DNA of 64,000 nt, from positions 3,100,001-3,164,000 of the forward strand of contig CP019882.1 of the NCBI GenBank assembly GCA_002007745.1, in the 5' to 3' direction. The stretch comes from Mycolicibacterium litorale. GTDB taxonomy: Bacteria; Actinomycetota; Actinomycetes; Mycobacteriales; Mycobacteriaceae. The position numbers were made by a program, and so were the translations under genes. Below the pieces are notes generated by a model, which was not told the origin of the DNA, did not search any database, and was given only the letters and a program-made list of their open reading frames with translations. Below, one piece after another: positions 1-18,933 of the stretch. Positions within the stretch are counted from its first letter, which is position 1. Every line of letters begins with the position of its first letter.

Positions 1-2051
1 TCCGGGCGCAGCCCCCGTGACAAAGCGATCCGGGTGCCGCCGACCACGGCGCCGCCGAGGCTCACCAGCAGTCCGGACTGGTGGTGCAACGGGGTCAGGC
101 AGTAGAGGGTGTCGCCGCGGCTGAGCGCGGCGGCCGAGGCGGTGCCGAACGCCGACAGCGCCCACCGGTAGTTGGTGATCTGCTTGGGCACCAACTCGCC
201 GCCGATCGTGCTGAACGCCACGAACGCCAGGTCGCGCGCGAAACCGGGATTCGGCCGATACCAACCCGGCAGCTCGACCACGTCGGGGTCGATCTTCTCC
301 ATGTCGATGACGTCGCTGTCGCCGGGGAGGTTGAGGTCACGGGCCTCACCGCCGCCGAGCACCAGGACCTTGACCGGCAGCTGCCGGGCCGACGCGAGGT
401 TGCCCGGGTCGGTGATCACCTCGGTGACCCCGCCCAGCCGGACAGCGTCGTCGAGATCGGCGTCCGGCGGCATCAGCACCGCGACCGCGCCGAGCCGGGA
501 CAGCGCGGCGATGGCCACCAGCGCGGACGGCCGGGTGTCCATCAGCACACCCACCCGCACCCCCTGCCGGACCCCGACCGCGATCAGGCCCCGGACCACA
601 TTGTTGATCCGCCGGTTGACCGCCTCATAGGTGTGGACGCGGCCGTCGAACAGCAGGAACTCGCCGTTCGGCGCGCCGTTAGCCTGCTCGTCGATGATGC
701 GGCCCAACGAGATCCGGGTGTGGTCGTTGATCTGGCCGAGCCGGACCAGGCGCGGCAGGGTGCGGGCGGTCTCGACGACCAGGGTGCGCATCGACTTGTT
801 GGCGCCGACCACCGCATCGGCGGTGCCGCGGGCCAGGGACAACGCCAGACCCGAGGCCTCGGCGACGCCGTGCATGACGCGCGAACTCAACGCGACGCCC
901 GATTCCGAAGGCTCGGCGTCGGTCTCCTCCATCGGGGAGATGTTGGTGGGCCGGGCATCCTGGCCGGCCAGCCACAACACCCAGCCCGCCACGGTCGGCC
1001 ACGACGTGGTGGCGGCCTTGGAACCGACGACCAGGCCGAAGTGACCGGCCCGGATCATCGCCTCGTACACCTCGGCAGTCGGCGCGGCCCGTTTGATGCC
1101 CCGCACCGAGGCGGGCTGGCCGATGTCGTCGACCTCCCCGATGAACGCCAGCACCGGGCAGGTGATGTCGGCGAGCGTCACCAGCTGACCGTTGATGGCG
1201 AAGCCGCCGGTCATCATCCGGTTGTGCGCGATGAACTGTTTGAGCAATTCGGAGATAGCCGGGCCGGACCAGGCGATCCAACCTTCGCTGTCGAGAAACC
1301 GCCGCTGCTGTTCGCGGGGTAGCAGCGCCTCCCGGTCGTGCAGCTGGAGCATGAAGTCGATCCGGGCCTTGGCCGTCTTGAGCGGATCGAGCATCTGAAA
1401 ACCGGTGCGGGCCAACCAGCCTGGAATATCCATCCGGTTGAAGACGTGGTCGGCCATGAAATCGGCGGCGACGGCCCCGAAATTCGGCGGGATGCCCATC
1501 GGCAGTGCGGCAAGGGTGTCCACCGGTGAGCCGAACGCCACGATGCTGGCGATGTCCTTGGACCGTCGGTAGGCGGCCGTCTGGTAGCAGAACATGCCGC
1601 CCTGGGAGTAGCCGACCAGGTGCACTCCGTGGCCGGTGGTGTCCTTGACGGTGTCGATGGCTTCGCTGAGCGCGACGATGTGATCGGTCAGGGTGCGTTC
1701 CATGCCGCCCTCGACCTCGTCGGGCGACCCGAAGTCGATCACCCACGGATCGATGCCGGCCGCATGCAGGATGCCGACCGCGCCGTCCTCCTTGGTGACG
1801 TCCCACATGTTGGCCGACATCATCATCGGGTGGACCATCAGGACCGGCGGGCCGGCGGGCGGCTGACCTGGCCGGTTGTCGGGTGGGAAATACCGCCGCA
1901 GCTTGTACATCGGCTTGCTCTCGACAGTCTGGAACGGCGAGGGCACCACGCCGGTCTCCAGACCGCCCCAGCGCAGCACCTCGAAACCGTTCTGGGCGGT
2001 CGCCATCAGCCGCTCCACCGGCCTGGTGACCGCTGACAAGTTCAGATCCAC
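1..2051 (-). CDS. Bifunctional lipase/acyl-CoA synthetase fusion (3' end outside window)
   Basis: The reading frame starts at GTG 2051, after a GGGGAG ribosome site, and stays open for 683 codons to the window edge, so the C-terminus is missing. Residues from about 60 to 350 form an alpha/beta-hydrolase of the PHA-synthase/lipase type, with the nucleophile elbow GYSQGG. After a linker there is the N-terminal part of an AMP-binding (acyl-CoA synthetase) domain, beginning near the segment QINDHTRISLG and reaching CLTPLHHQSG. This domain order matches Rv1683 of M. tuberculosis, annotated as a long-chain acyl-CoA synthase plus lipase and linked to triacylglycerol metabolism. The likely role is to release or activate fatty acids in lipid storage turnover. 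It is transcribed divergently from the ABC-F gene. The fusion is clear from the sequence; the substrate is not. Confidence 0.85.
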   Translation of the reverse strand, partial: MDLNLSAVTRPVERLMATAQNGFEVLRWGGLETGVVPSPFQTVESKPMYKLRRYFPPDNRPGQPPAGPPVLMVHPMMMSANMWDVTKEDGAVGILHAAGIDPWVIDFGSPDEVEGGMERTLTDHIVALSEAIDTVKDTTGHGVHLVGYSQGGMFCYQTAAYRRSKDIASIVAFGSPVDTLAALPMGIPPNFGAVAADFMADHVFNRMDIPGWLARTGFQMLDPLKTAKARIDFMLQLHDREALLPREQQRRFLDSEGWIAWSGPAISELLKQFIAHNRMMTGGFAINGQLVTLADITCPVLAFIGEVDDIGQPASVRGIKRAAPTAEVYEAMIRAGHFGLVVGSKAATTSWPTVAGWVLWLAGQDARPTNISPMEETDAEPSESGVALSSRVMHGVAEASGLALSLARGTADAVVGANKSMRTLVVETARTLPRLVRLGQINDHTRISLGRIIDEQANGAPNGEFLLFDGRVHTYEAVNRRINNVVRGLIAVGVRQGVRVGVLMDTRPSALVAIAALSRLGAVAVLMPPDADLDDAVRLGGVTEVITDPGNLASARQLPVKVLVLGGGEARDLNLPGDSDVIDMEKIDPDVVELPGWYRPNPGFARDLAFVAFSTIGGELVPKQITNYRWALSAFGTASAAALSRGDTLYCLTPLHHQSGLLVSLGGAVVGGTRIALSRGLRP

Positions 2052-2166
2052 GGCTGCTCCCCTGTCCGTCGCTGCAGCATGAGGCCCCGACAGCCTGCAC
2101 ATCATGGCACAAGGGCGATCCGGCACCCGCTGGTTTGGCGCCGCGCTCGGCGACACCAGTAGCCTC

Positions 2167-3963
2167 ATGCCAGTGGCACACCTGCTCGGCGCCGAGGCGC
2201 TCCATCTGCAGTACCCGACTCAGGTGGTCTTCGAATCGGTGACCGTCGGCGTCAACGACGGCGATCGGATCGGCATCGTCGGCCGCAACGGCGACGGCAA
2301 GTCGAGCTTGATGGGCATGCTCACCGGCCGGATCAGGCCCGACTCCGGCCGGGTGACCCGTCGCGGCGGGCTGCGGGTCGCCGAACTCGACCAGGCCGAC
2401 ACCATGGCGCCCGACGCCACGGTGGGCACGGTCCTCGTCGGCGACCTGCCCGAACACGAGTGGGCGGGCAATCCCCTGGTCCGCGATGTCGTCGCCGGCC
2501 TGGTCTCCGACATCGACTGGCAGGCGCCGGTGTCAGTGCTGTCCGGTGGACAGCGCCGCCGGGTCCAACTGGCCGCCCTGCTCATCGGCGACTGGGATGT
2601 CATCGCGCTCGACGAGCCGACCAACCACCTCGACATCGAAGGCATCACCTGGCTGGCCGAGCACCTCAAGACGCGGTGGCCGCGCAACGCCGGCGGGCTG
2701 CTGCTGGTCACCCACGACCGCTGGTTCCTCGACGAGGTCGCCACCACCACGTGGGAAGTGCACGACGGCATCATCGAACCGTTCGACGGCGGCTACGCCG
2801 CCTACGTGCTGCAGCGGGTCGAGCGCGACCGGATCGCCGCGGCGGCGGAAGCCAAGCGGCAGAACCTGATGCGCAAAGAACTCGCCTGGCTGCGGCGCGG
2901 CGCGCCCGCGCGAACCTCCAAACCGAAGTTCCGCATCGATGCCGCCAACCAACTGATCGAGGACGTACCGCCGATCCGCAACGGCATCGAACTGGCCAAG
3001 CTGGCGACCGCCCGGCTGGGCAAGGACGTCGTCGACCTGCTCGACGTGTCGGTTTCATTCTCCGGAAAGCCCGTTCTGCGCGACGTCGAATGGCGCATCG
3101 GACCCGGCGAGCGCACCGGCATCGTGGGCGCCAACGGGGCCGGCAAGTCGACGCTGCTGGGATTGATCGCCGGGACGGTGACCCCCGATTCGGGGCGGGT
3201 CAAGCGCGGCAAGACCGTCCGGCTGGCGATCCTGGACCAACAGTCCAGCCAACTCGCCGACATCGCCGGTGACATGGTGCGCGAGGTGGTCGGCCGGCTC
3301 AAGACGGACTACCAGGTCGACGGCAAGGACATCACCCCCACTCAGCTGTTGGAGCGGTTGGGATTTCGCCGCGATCTACTCTCGGCCCGCGTCGGAGAAC
3401 TCTCCGGTGGCCAGCGCCGGCGCCTGCAGCTGATGCTGACCCTGCTCGAGGAACCCAACGTGCTCGTGCTCGACGAGCCGACCAACGATGTCGACATCGA
3501 CATGCTCTCGGCCACCGAAGATCTGCTGGACTCGTGGCCGGGCACCCTGATCGTGGTGTCCCACGACCGGTACCTGCTGGAGCGGGTCACCGACCAGCAG
3601 TACGCCATCCTCGACGGGCACCTGCGACACCTGCCCGGCGGCATCGACGAGTATCTGCGGATCGCGGGCCGCCGCCAGGGCCCGGGAACCGCCGTCGAGA
3701 CCGGCCCCAAACCGTCTGCCTCCAGTGCCCTGTCCGGCGCCGAACTGCGCAATGTGGAAAAGGAGATCGCGGCGCTGGACCGGTCGTTGACAAAGCTGTC
3801 GGAGAAGGTGAACGCCAAACACGTCGAGCTCGCCGAGCACGACCAGTCCGACCACATCGGCATCGGCCGGCTCACCCAGGAATTGCGGGAACTCGAGGCC
3901 GAGGTGGCCGACAAGGAGAGCCGCTGGCTGGAGTTGTCCGAGCTCGTCGAGTCAGCCGGCTGA
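2167..3963 (+). CDS. ABC-F family ATP-binding protein
   Basis: This is a soluble protein with two ABC ATPase cassettes and no membrane segment, the hallmark of ABC-F translation or antibiotic-resistance factors that act on the ribosome. Both cassettes are complete. Walker A motifs are GRNGDGKSS and GANGAGKST, signatures are LSGGQRRR in each half, and Walker B motifs are ALDEPTNHLDI and VLDEPTNDVDI. A charged linker joins the halves and a coiled-coil-like tail ends the protein, rich in Glu, Lys and Leu. The frame also opens 21 codons upstream at ATG 2104, but homologous sequence begins with AHLLGAEALHL, so ATG 2167 (or GTG 2173) is preferred; neither has a good ribosome site. It resembles the Rv1668c/Rv1667c pair, which is split in M. 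tuberculosis. The 3' end overlaps the convergent MFS gene by 12 bp. Macrolide protection is only a family-level guess. Confidence 0.88.
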   Translation: MPVAHLLGAEALHLQYPTQVVFESVTVGVNDGDRIGIVGRNGDGKSSLMGMLTGRIRPDSGRVTRRGGLRVAELDQADTMAPDATVGTVLVGDLPEHEWAGNPLVRDVVAGLVSDIDWQAPVSVLSGGQRRRVQLAALLIGDWDVIALDEPTNHLDIEGITWLAEHLKTRWPRNAGGLLLVTHDRWFLDEVATTTWEVHDGIIEPFDGGYAAYVLQRVERDRIAAAAEAKRQNLMRKELAWLRRGAPARTSKPKFRIDAANQLIEDVPPIRNGIELAKLATARLGKDVVDLLDVSVSFSGKPVLRDVEWRIGPGERTGIVGANGAGKSTLLGLIAGTVTPDSGRVKRGKTVRLAILDQQSSQLADIAGDMVREVVGRLKTDYQVDGKDITPTQLLERLGFRRDLLSARVGELSGGQRRRLQLMLTLLEEPNVLVLDEPTNDVDIDMLSATEDLLDSWPGTLIVVSHDRYLLERVTDQQYAILDGHLRHLPGGIDEYLRIAGRRQGPGTAVETGPKPSASSALSGAELRNVEKEIAALDRSLTKLSEKVNAKHVELAEHDQSDHIGIGRLTQELRELEAEVADKESRWLELSELVESAG

Positions 3964-5199
3964 CGCCGTCGCCACAGACTCGGGCATCGGATATCTGCGC
4001 ACCACCAACAACCCGCTCATCGCGACGAAGGCGGCGGTCAGGATGCTGCGGCTGACGCTGACCTGCTGCGCCAGCACCCCAAAGCCGAAGCTGCCCACCG
4101 CCATCGAGCCCTGCATCACCAGCGCGTAGATCGACGTCATCAACCCGCGCATCTCCGCGGGCGCCTGGGTCTGGACCGCGAACTGGTGACTGACGCTCAG
4201 CACGCTCCAGCAGAACCCGAACACCAGCAGAAACGACGCGTCCAACAGCATGCTGTCCCACCGGCTGATGCCCAGCGCGGCGAGCGAAAAGCCGGCCACC
4301 GCAACAGTCGCCATCGGGTTGAGCCGCAGGTGTCGTTGCAGCACCGGCATCAGGGAGGCACCCGCGGTGGTTCCGATCCCCAACGCCGTCAGCAGCCCGC
4401 CGTAGCCGATGGCCCCGGTCTGGACGTTTTCCTTGGCCTCCAGCGGCAACAGCGCCAGCACCCCCGCGCACGGACCCATCAGCAGTGCACAACGGATCAT
4501 CGGGCCGTATAGCTGTGGTGTTCGGCGTAGCACACGCCACCCGTCGCGAAGCGAACGCTTGGCCGAAACCCGCTCGGCGGCAACCTCGTCGGTCATCCGC
4601 TTGCGGGTCAGGTGCAGCAGCGCGACGATCATGACCACGTGCGACAGCGCCCGGGTGAACAACACCACCGCCGCGCCGGCCAATCCCATCAGATAGCCGC
4701 CCAGGACCGGCCCCAGGGTTTGCGAGATCTTGTTGCTCAGCGAGTTGAACGAGATGGCCGCGACGAGCTTGTCCTCCGGCACGAAGTCGTGCAGGAAGGG
4801 CTTCCAGGCGGATTGCTGCACCACCAGCCCGACGCCGACCAGGCTCATCGTCGCCAGCAGCAGCGTCGGGGTGAAATCCCACCCGCCCGTCAGGGCGACC
4901 ACCGCCATGAAGCCGGTCACCAGCAGCATCCAGACCTGCGATGCCAGCAGCAGGGTCCGCGGGCCGCGCCGGTCGCTGGCCACGCCCACCGGGATGCTCA
5001 GGAACACGAACGGCAGGCTGATCACCGTCTGCACCATGCTGACCAGCACCGGGCTGCTGGTCAACGACGTCATCTCCCAGGAGACGCCGAGCATCAGCAT
5101 CACCAGGCCGAGGTTCAGGACGAGGTTCGCCGACCACAGCTCGGTGAATCGGCGTTGCCGAAAGAGCTCGTATCCCATCCCCGGCCCGTTGCTGGACAT
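3952..5199 (-). CDS. MFS transporter (EntS/MFS_3-like exporter)
   Basis: This 415-residue protein has about twelve hydrophobic segments. The loop between helices 2 and 3 carries the MFS motif A variant GVASDRRGPRTLL. The N-terminus (YELFRQRRFTELWSANL) and the overall layout resemble the EntS-like exporter branch (MFS_3), which exports siderophores or drugs. It follows argH by 27 bp on the same strand, so it could be read through from the arginine operon. Nothing in its sequence ties it to arginine, and the real coupling may be with the neighbouring ABC-F gene. The substrate is unknown. Confidence 0.85.
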   Translation of the reverse strand: MSSNGPGMGYELFRQRRFTELWSANLVLNLGLVMLMLGVSWEMTSLTSSPVLVSMVQTVISLPFVFLSIPVGVASDRRGPRTLLLASQVWMLLVTGFMAVVALTGGWDFTPTLLLATMSLVGVGLVVQQSAWKPFLHDFVPEDKLVAAISFNSLSNKISQTLGPVLGGYLMGLAGAAVVLFTRALSHVVMIVALLHLTRKRMTDEVAAERVSAKRSLRDGWRVLRRTPQLYGPMIRCALLMGPCAGVLALLPLEAKENVQTGAIGYGGLLTALGIGTTAGASLMPVLQRHLRLNPMATVAVAGFSLAALGISRWDSMLLDASFLLVFGFCWSVLSVSHQFAVQTQAPAEMRGLMTSIYALVMQGSMAVGSFGFGVLAQQVSVSRSILTAAFVAMSGLLVVRRYPMPESVATASAG

Positions 5200-5226
5200 C
5201 CGGGAAAGTTATCAGGGCGACCCGGC

Positions 5227-7844
<2,618 letters not shown>

Positions 7845-7870
7845 GAAGTGCTCCTTTGTTTTTCGGGCTG

Positions 7871-10468
<2,598 letters not shown>

Positions 10469-10472
<4 letters not shown>

Positions 10473-11331
10473 GCGATCACCTTCGTTCCGGTGCCTTCAT
10501 CGGTGAACAGTTCGACCAGCACACAATGTTCGACGCGGCCGTCGATGACATGCGCGCTGGGCACCCCACCCTCGACGGCCCGCAGGCAGGCCTCGATCTT
10601 GGGGATCATGCCGGTCTCCAGGCGGGGCAGCAGCTCGGTGAGCGCTGTCGTATTGATCTGGCTGACCAGTGAGTCACGGTCGGGCCAGCTGGTGTAGAGA
10701 CCCTCGACATCGGTGAGCATCAACAGCTTCTCAGCGCCCAGCGCCTGGGCCACCGCGGCGGCCGCGGTGTCGGCGTTGATGTTGTGCACCACTCCGTCGG
10801 TGTCCGGGGCGATCGTCGAGATCACCGGAATGCGGCCTGCAGCAATGAGATCCAGTACCGCGGCGGCGTTGACGTGGGCAACGTCGCCGACCAGTCCGAT
10901 GTCGGTCGGCACTCCGTCGACGACGATTCCGCGGCGCACCGCGGTCAGCAGATGGGCATCCTCACCGGTGATGCCGACGGCGTAGGGGCCGTGCGCGTTG
11001 ATCAGGTTGACCAGTTCGCGGCCGACCTGGCCGAACAGCACCATCCGCGCGACGTCGAGCACCTCGGGGGTGGTGACCCGCAACCCGCCCTTGAACTCGC
11101 CTGCGATGCCGAGCTTTTTCAGCATCGCGTTGATCTGCCCCCCGCCGTGCACGACGACGGGATGGATGCCGACGTTGCGCAGGAACACCATGTCCGCGGC
11201 GAAGGCCGCCTTGAGGCGGTCGTCGGTCATGGCATTGCCGCCGTACTTGATCACGACGATCTTGTTGTGCAGCTGCATCAGCCAGGGCAGCGCCTCGGCG
11301 AGGACAGCGGCCTTGGTGTTCACCGTCGCGC

Positions 11332-11335
<4 letters not shown>
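10469..11335 (-). CDS. argB: Acetylglutamate kinase
   Basis: ArgB phosphorylates N-acetylglutamate, the usual arginine-inhibited control step of the pathway. The phosphate loop VIKYGGNAM (residues 28-36), the substrate loop [10 protein letters not shown] and the downstream LTDVEGLY block are all present in 288 residues. The GTG start at 11335 overlaps the argJ stop as GTGA. The extended N-terminal helix before KYGGNAM is the type found in arginine-sensitive hexameric enzymes, so feedback inhibition is likely. Confidence 0.98.
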
Positions 11336-13616
<2,281 letters not shown>

Positions 13617-13696
13617 TCACGCCTCGCCGAGATCGACGAAATGCCGCGATCTACTCGCACAAGCTCGGCCGAATGCCGGTTTGGGTGAACAGGGAC

Positions 13697-16191
13697 TCAG
13701 GCGCGCAGTTCGGCGCCAACCCGCTCGGCGGCGGCCGCCACCGCCGCGTCGCGCGCGGCGCTGGCCTCGTCCTCGGTCAGGGTGCGGTCCGGGGCGCGGA
13801 ACCGCAGCGCCAGCGTCAGCGACTTACGGTCCGCCCCGATCTGCGGACCGGTGTAGACGTCGAACAGCGCGACATCCTCCAGCAGCTCACCTGCGCCGGC
13901 CCGCACCGCGTCGACCACCGCCTGCGCGGCCACCTCGGCGGCCACCACCAGGCTGACGTCCTGGAACACCGCGGGGAACGGCGAGACCCGGGGTGCGGGC
14001 AGCGTCTCGGTGATCGGCACGGCGTCCAGGTTCAGCTCGACCGCGCAGGTGCCCTTGGGCAGCCCGGACCGTTCGATCACCGCCGGATGGAGCTGGCCGG
14101 CATGACCGACCAGCCGACCGTCGACGTACACCTCGGCGCACCGGCCGGGGTGCCAGGGCAGGTGCTGGGCGGCTTGCAGCGTCACCTCGACGCCACAGGC
14201 GCGGGCGATGATGCGCACCGCCTCGAAGGCGTCGAAGGCTTCCACCGGCCGACCCGGCCCCCACGGCCCGCGCGGTTCCCGCAGCCCGGTGAGCACCGCG
14301 CCGACATGCACGGGCTGATCCGGCAGTGAAGCGTTCAGCGCCGCGATCTCGTCGTCGGTGGGGCGGCGATGCGTGGGGATCAGCTCGTGCGCCTTGGTCT
14401 GCTCGGTCGGATGCACGACCTGCGCGATACCGAACAGTGCGACGTCGACGAACCCGCGAGAAACGTTGCGGGACAACGCTTCCAGCAGACCCGGCAGCAA
14501 CGTGGTGGCCAGGTGGGGCCGGTCGGCCTCCAGCGGATTGAGCACCGAGGTGGTGGCACGCCGCGGATCGTCGGCCGGCAGCCCCCAGGTGTCGAACACC
14601 CCCGCTGGCAGGAACGGAGTGGGCAGCACCTCGACGTAGCCGGACAGGCCCAGCGACTTGCCGACCGCGCGGCGCCGCTTCTGCGCCGGGGTCAGTCCGC
14701 GGCCGGCCGGCGCGGTGGGCAGCACTGACGGGATCTTGTCCAACCCCTCCAGTCGCAGCACCTCCTCGACCAGGTCGGCGGGCTGTACCAGGTCGGGCCG
14801 CCAGCTGGGCGGCGTGACGACGAGGACCGCCGGATCGGTGCCGTCCTCCTCGACGCGGGCACCGACCTGGGTGAGCCGGTTGAACGCGGCACCGGCTTCG
14901 TACTCCACGCCGGCCATCCGGTCGGGCAGGTCGAAACGCATCCGCACCGGGGGCTGTGACCAGTCTTCGCGCGGCGGGTCACCGCGCCAGTCGGTCAGCC
15001 GGGGCTCGATGGTGCCGCCCGCGATATCGGCGAGCAGGCCGGCACAGCGGTCCAGCGCGGCCACCGAGATGGCGGGGTCCACGGACCGCTCGTAGCGTCG
15101 GCCCGCCTCGCTGACCAGATGCAGACGCCGAATGGTGCGCGACACCGCGGCCGGATCCCACACCGCGGCCTCCAGCAGGATGTCGGTGGAGGCCGCGTCG
15201 ATCTCGGTGGTGCCCGCACCCATCACGCCACCGATGGCGGCGGTGGCGACGTCGTCGACGATCAGCACGTCGGCGGGATCGAGCTTGCGTTCGATGTCGT
15301 CCAGGGTGACCACGGTCTCCCCTGCCTTGGCGAACCGGACCACGAACCCGCCGTGGATGCGGCTGCGGTCATGGGCGTGCATCGGATGACCGATCTCGAG
15401 CATCACGTAGTTGGTGACGTCGACGGCCGGCGAGATCGGCCGGATCCCGGACAGCATCAGCCGGCGGCGCAGCCACCACGGTGACTGAGCGGCCGGGTCG
15501 ATCCCGGTGACCGGGCGGAGGGTGAAGCGGCTGACGCCGGTACCCGGCTCGACGGTCACCGGCAGCGCGGGACCCTCGGCGGGCAGCGGCGCGATATCGG
15601 CCGGGTCGACGAAGGCCAGGTCGTACGCGCAGGCGATCTCACGGGCGATGCCGCGCACCGACATGCAGTAACCCCGATCCGGGGTGACCGCCAGGTCGAA
15701 CACCACATCGTCGAGACCGAGCACCGCGACGGCGTCCGCACCCGGTTCGGCGGTGCCCGGCGGGAGCACCAGAATGCCGGAATGGTCGGCGCCCAGGCCC
15801 AGTTCGGCCACCGAGCAGATCATGCCGTCGGAGAGCCGGCCGTAGGTCTTACGGCTGGCGATGTGAAAATCGCCGGGCAGGGTTGTACCGGGCAACGCGA
15901 CCACGACGGTGTCGCCGACGACGAAATTGGTTGCTCCGCAGACAATGTCGCGGTCCTGATCTTCGCCCACATCGACCTTGCAGGCACGGATCGGCTTCTT
16001 GAACTCGGTGAGTTCCTCGATGGCGGTGACCCGCCCGATGGTCAACGGTCCGCTGACCGGTCCGAGGGTGATGATGTCCTCGACCTCGTGGCCGACGCGA
16101 ATGAGAGCCTGCTCGAGGTCGTGCGGTTCGACGTCCCAGCCGGGAGCACCGCGCTGGACGACCTCACGCAGCCAGCTGTAGGGAAGGCGCA

Positions 16192-16192
<1 letters not shown>
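13697..16192 (-). CDS. pheT: Phenylalanyl-tRNA synthetase beta subunit
   Basis: The 831-residue beta subunit of the alpha2-beta2 enzyme charges tRNA-Phe. In order it shows the N-terminal tRNA-binding EMAP-like domain ([15 protein letters not shown], about 45-59), the B3/B4 editing region, the B5 domain around 410-480, the catalytic-like core and a C-terminal ferredoxin-fold anticodon domain beginning [19 protein letters not shown] 16192 shares one base with the pheS stop (TGATG), so the two subunits are made together. In M. tuberculosis a PE_PGRS gene separates pheT and argC; here only about 110 bp do, containing the argC control region. Confidence 0.98.
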
Positions 16193-17298
<1,106 letters not shown>

Positions 17299-17352
17299 TC
17301 ATAGGTGATGCCACAATGACGCCTCGCAGGCATTTCACCCCCGAGGACACCG

Positions 17353-18933
17353 ATGATCAGAGCTCTCGCCATCACCGCTGTGTGGGTGGCGGCAGTGGCC
17401 GCGGCCGGATTGGCATTGACGCTGGGCCCGTGGTGGTGGCTGCTCGCGGCGGCGGTGGCCGCCGTGGCGGCGCTGGGGACCTGGGATCTGGTGCAGACCA
17501 GGCACACCATCTTGCGGGCCTACCCGGTGCTCGGCCACGCCCGCTTCCTGGCCGAGGCACTGCGGCCGGAGATTCGCCAGTACTTCGTCGAGTCCAACAC
17601 CGAGGCCAGCCCGTTCGACCGGGAGACCCGCGACATGGTCTACGAGCGGGCCAAGGGCACCAAGAGCGACGAACCGTTCGGCACCGAGCGCGACGTGAAC
17701 GCGCTGGGGTACGAGTTCCTGCGCCACTCGCTGCGAGCCCGGCTGGCCACGGATCTGGCGCCGCGGGTGCGCCTCGGCGGCCCGGACTGCACACTCCCGT
17801 ACGACATCGCGTTGCTCAACGTGTCGGCGATGAGTTTCGGCGCGCTGTCCGGCAACGCCATCGAAGCGCTCAACGGTGGCGCCGCCCGCGGCGGGTTCGC
17901 CCACGACACCGGCGAGGGTGCGATCAGCCCGTATCACCTGGCACACGGCGGTGACCTGATCTGGGAGATCGGCTCGGGTTACTTCGGGTGCCGGGACGCC
18001 GCCGGCCATTTCGACGCCGCATTGTTCGAGGAGAAGGCGGCGTTACCGTCGGTCAAGGCGATCTCGATCAAGTTGTCCCAGGGCGCCAAGCCCGGCCTCG
18101 GTGGCGTGCTGCCCGGAGCGAAGGTGACCGCCGAGATCGCCGCCACCCGTGGCGTGCCGATCGGCCAGACGGTGGTGTCCCCGCCCGCGCACACCGCGTT
18201 TGGCACCCCGCTGGAGCTGATGCATTTCATCGCGACCCTGCGCGCCCTGTCCGGGGGCAAGCCGGTCGGATTCAAGCTGTGCATCGGTGCGCGTACCGAG
18301 TTCCTGTCCATCTGCAAGGCGATGCTGCACACCGGGATCACCCCGGATTTCGTGATCGTCGACGGTTCCGAGGGCGGAACGGGCGCGGCGCCACAGGAAT
18401 TCGAGGACCACGTGGGTATGCCGCTCACCGAGGGGTTGATGCTGGTGCACAACTGCCTGGTCGGTACCGGGCTGCGCCGCCATATCAGGATCGGCGCCTC
18501 GGGAAAGGTCGCCAGCGGGGTGGATATCGTCACCCGGATCTGTCAGGGCGCCGACTTCACCCTGTCGGCACGGGCGATGATGTTCGCGATCGGCTGCATC
18601 CAGGCGATGAAGTGCAACACCAACAAATGCCCGACCGGGGTGGCCACCCAGGACCGGGGCCGAGCCCGGGCGCTCTACGTCCCGGACAAGATCGAGCGGG
18701 TCGCCAATTTTCAGCGCGCAACCGTGGCCAGCGCGGCCCAGATCGTCGCGTCGATGGGACTCGACAGCTTCGCGGAGTTGGAGCCCTCCATGCTCAACCG
18801 GCGCATCGAAGGTCAGCGCACCCGCACCTATGCCGAGATCTATGACTGGCTGATGCCCGGGGAACTGCTCGAGGACCCGCCCGAGGACTGGCGCTCGGAC
18901 TGGATCGAAGCGTCCGCCGAGGAGTTCGTCTAA
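17353..18933 (+). CDS. Membrane-anchored FMN-binding glutamate synthase-family protein
   Basis: This 526-residue protein starts with two closely spaced hydrophobic helices (residues 3-48), followed by the FMN-binding/catalytic barrel of the glutamate synthase large subunit (Glu_synthase domain). The 3Fe-4S cysteine cluster CNTNKCPTGVATQ near residue 420 and the FMN block SEGGTGAAPQEF are conserved. It lacks the glutaminase domain and the C-terminal GXGXG domain of true GltB, so it is a stand-alone relative whose electron donor and substrate are not known. A GAGG ribosome site lies seven bases before the ATG. It is divergent from pheS, and its stop overlaps the convergent rhomboid-like gene by 4 bp. 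Confidence 0.88.
   Translation: MIRALAITAVWVAAVAAAGLALTLGPWWWLLAAAVAAVAALGTWDLVQTRHTILRAYPVLGHARFLAEALRPEIRQYFVESNTEASPFDRETRDMVYERAKGTKSDEPFGTERDVNALGYEFLRHSLRARLATDLAPRVRLGGPDCTLPYDIALLNVSAMSFGALSGNAIEALNGGAARGGFAHDTGEGAISPYHLAHGGDLIWEIGSGYFGCRDAAGHFDAALFEEKAALPSVKAISIKLSQGAKPGLGGVLPGAKVTAEIAATRGVPIGQTVVSPPAHTAFGTPLELMHFIATLRALSGGKPVGFKLCIGARTEFLSICKAMLHTGITPDFVIVDGSEGGTGAAPQEFEDHVGMPLTEGLMLVHNCLVGTGLRRHIRIGASGKVASGVDIVTRICQGADFTLSARAMMFAIGCIQAMKCNTNKCPTGVATQDRGRARALYVPDKIERVANFQRATVASAAQIVASMGLDSFAELEPSMLNRRIEGQRTRTYAEIYDWLMPGELLEDPPEDWRSDWIEASAEEFV

Noticed and set aside
679..2457. 592-codon - strand frame over the start of the window
   Set aside because: The true frame is the neighbouring one from GTG 2051, which shows hydrolase and synthetase motifs and stays open to the edge.
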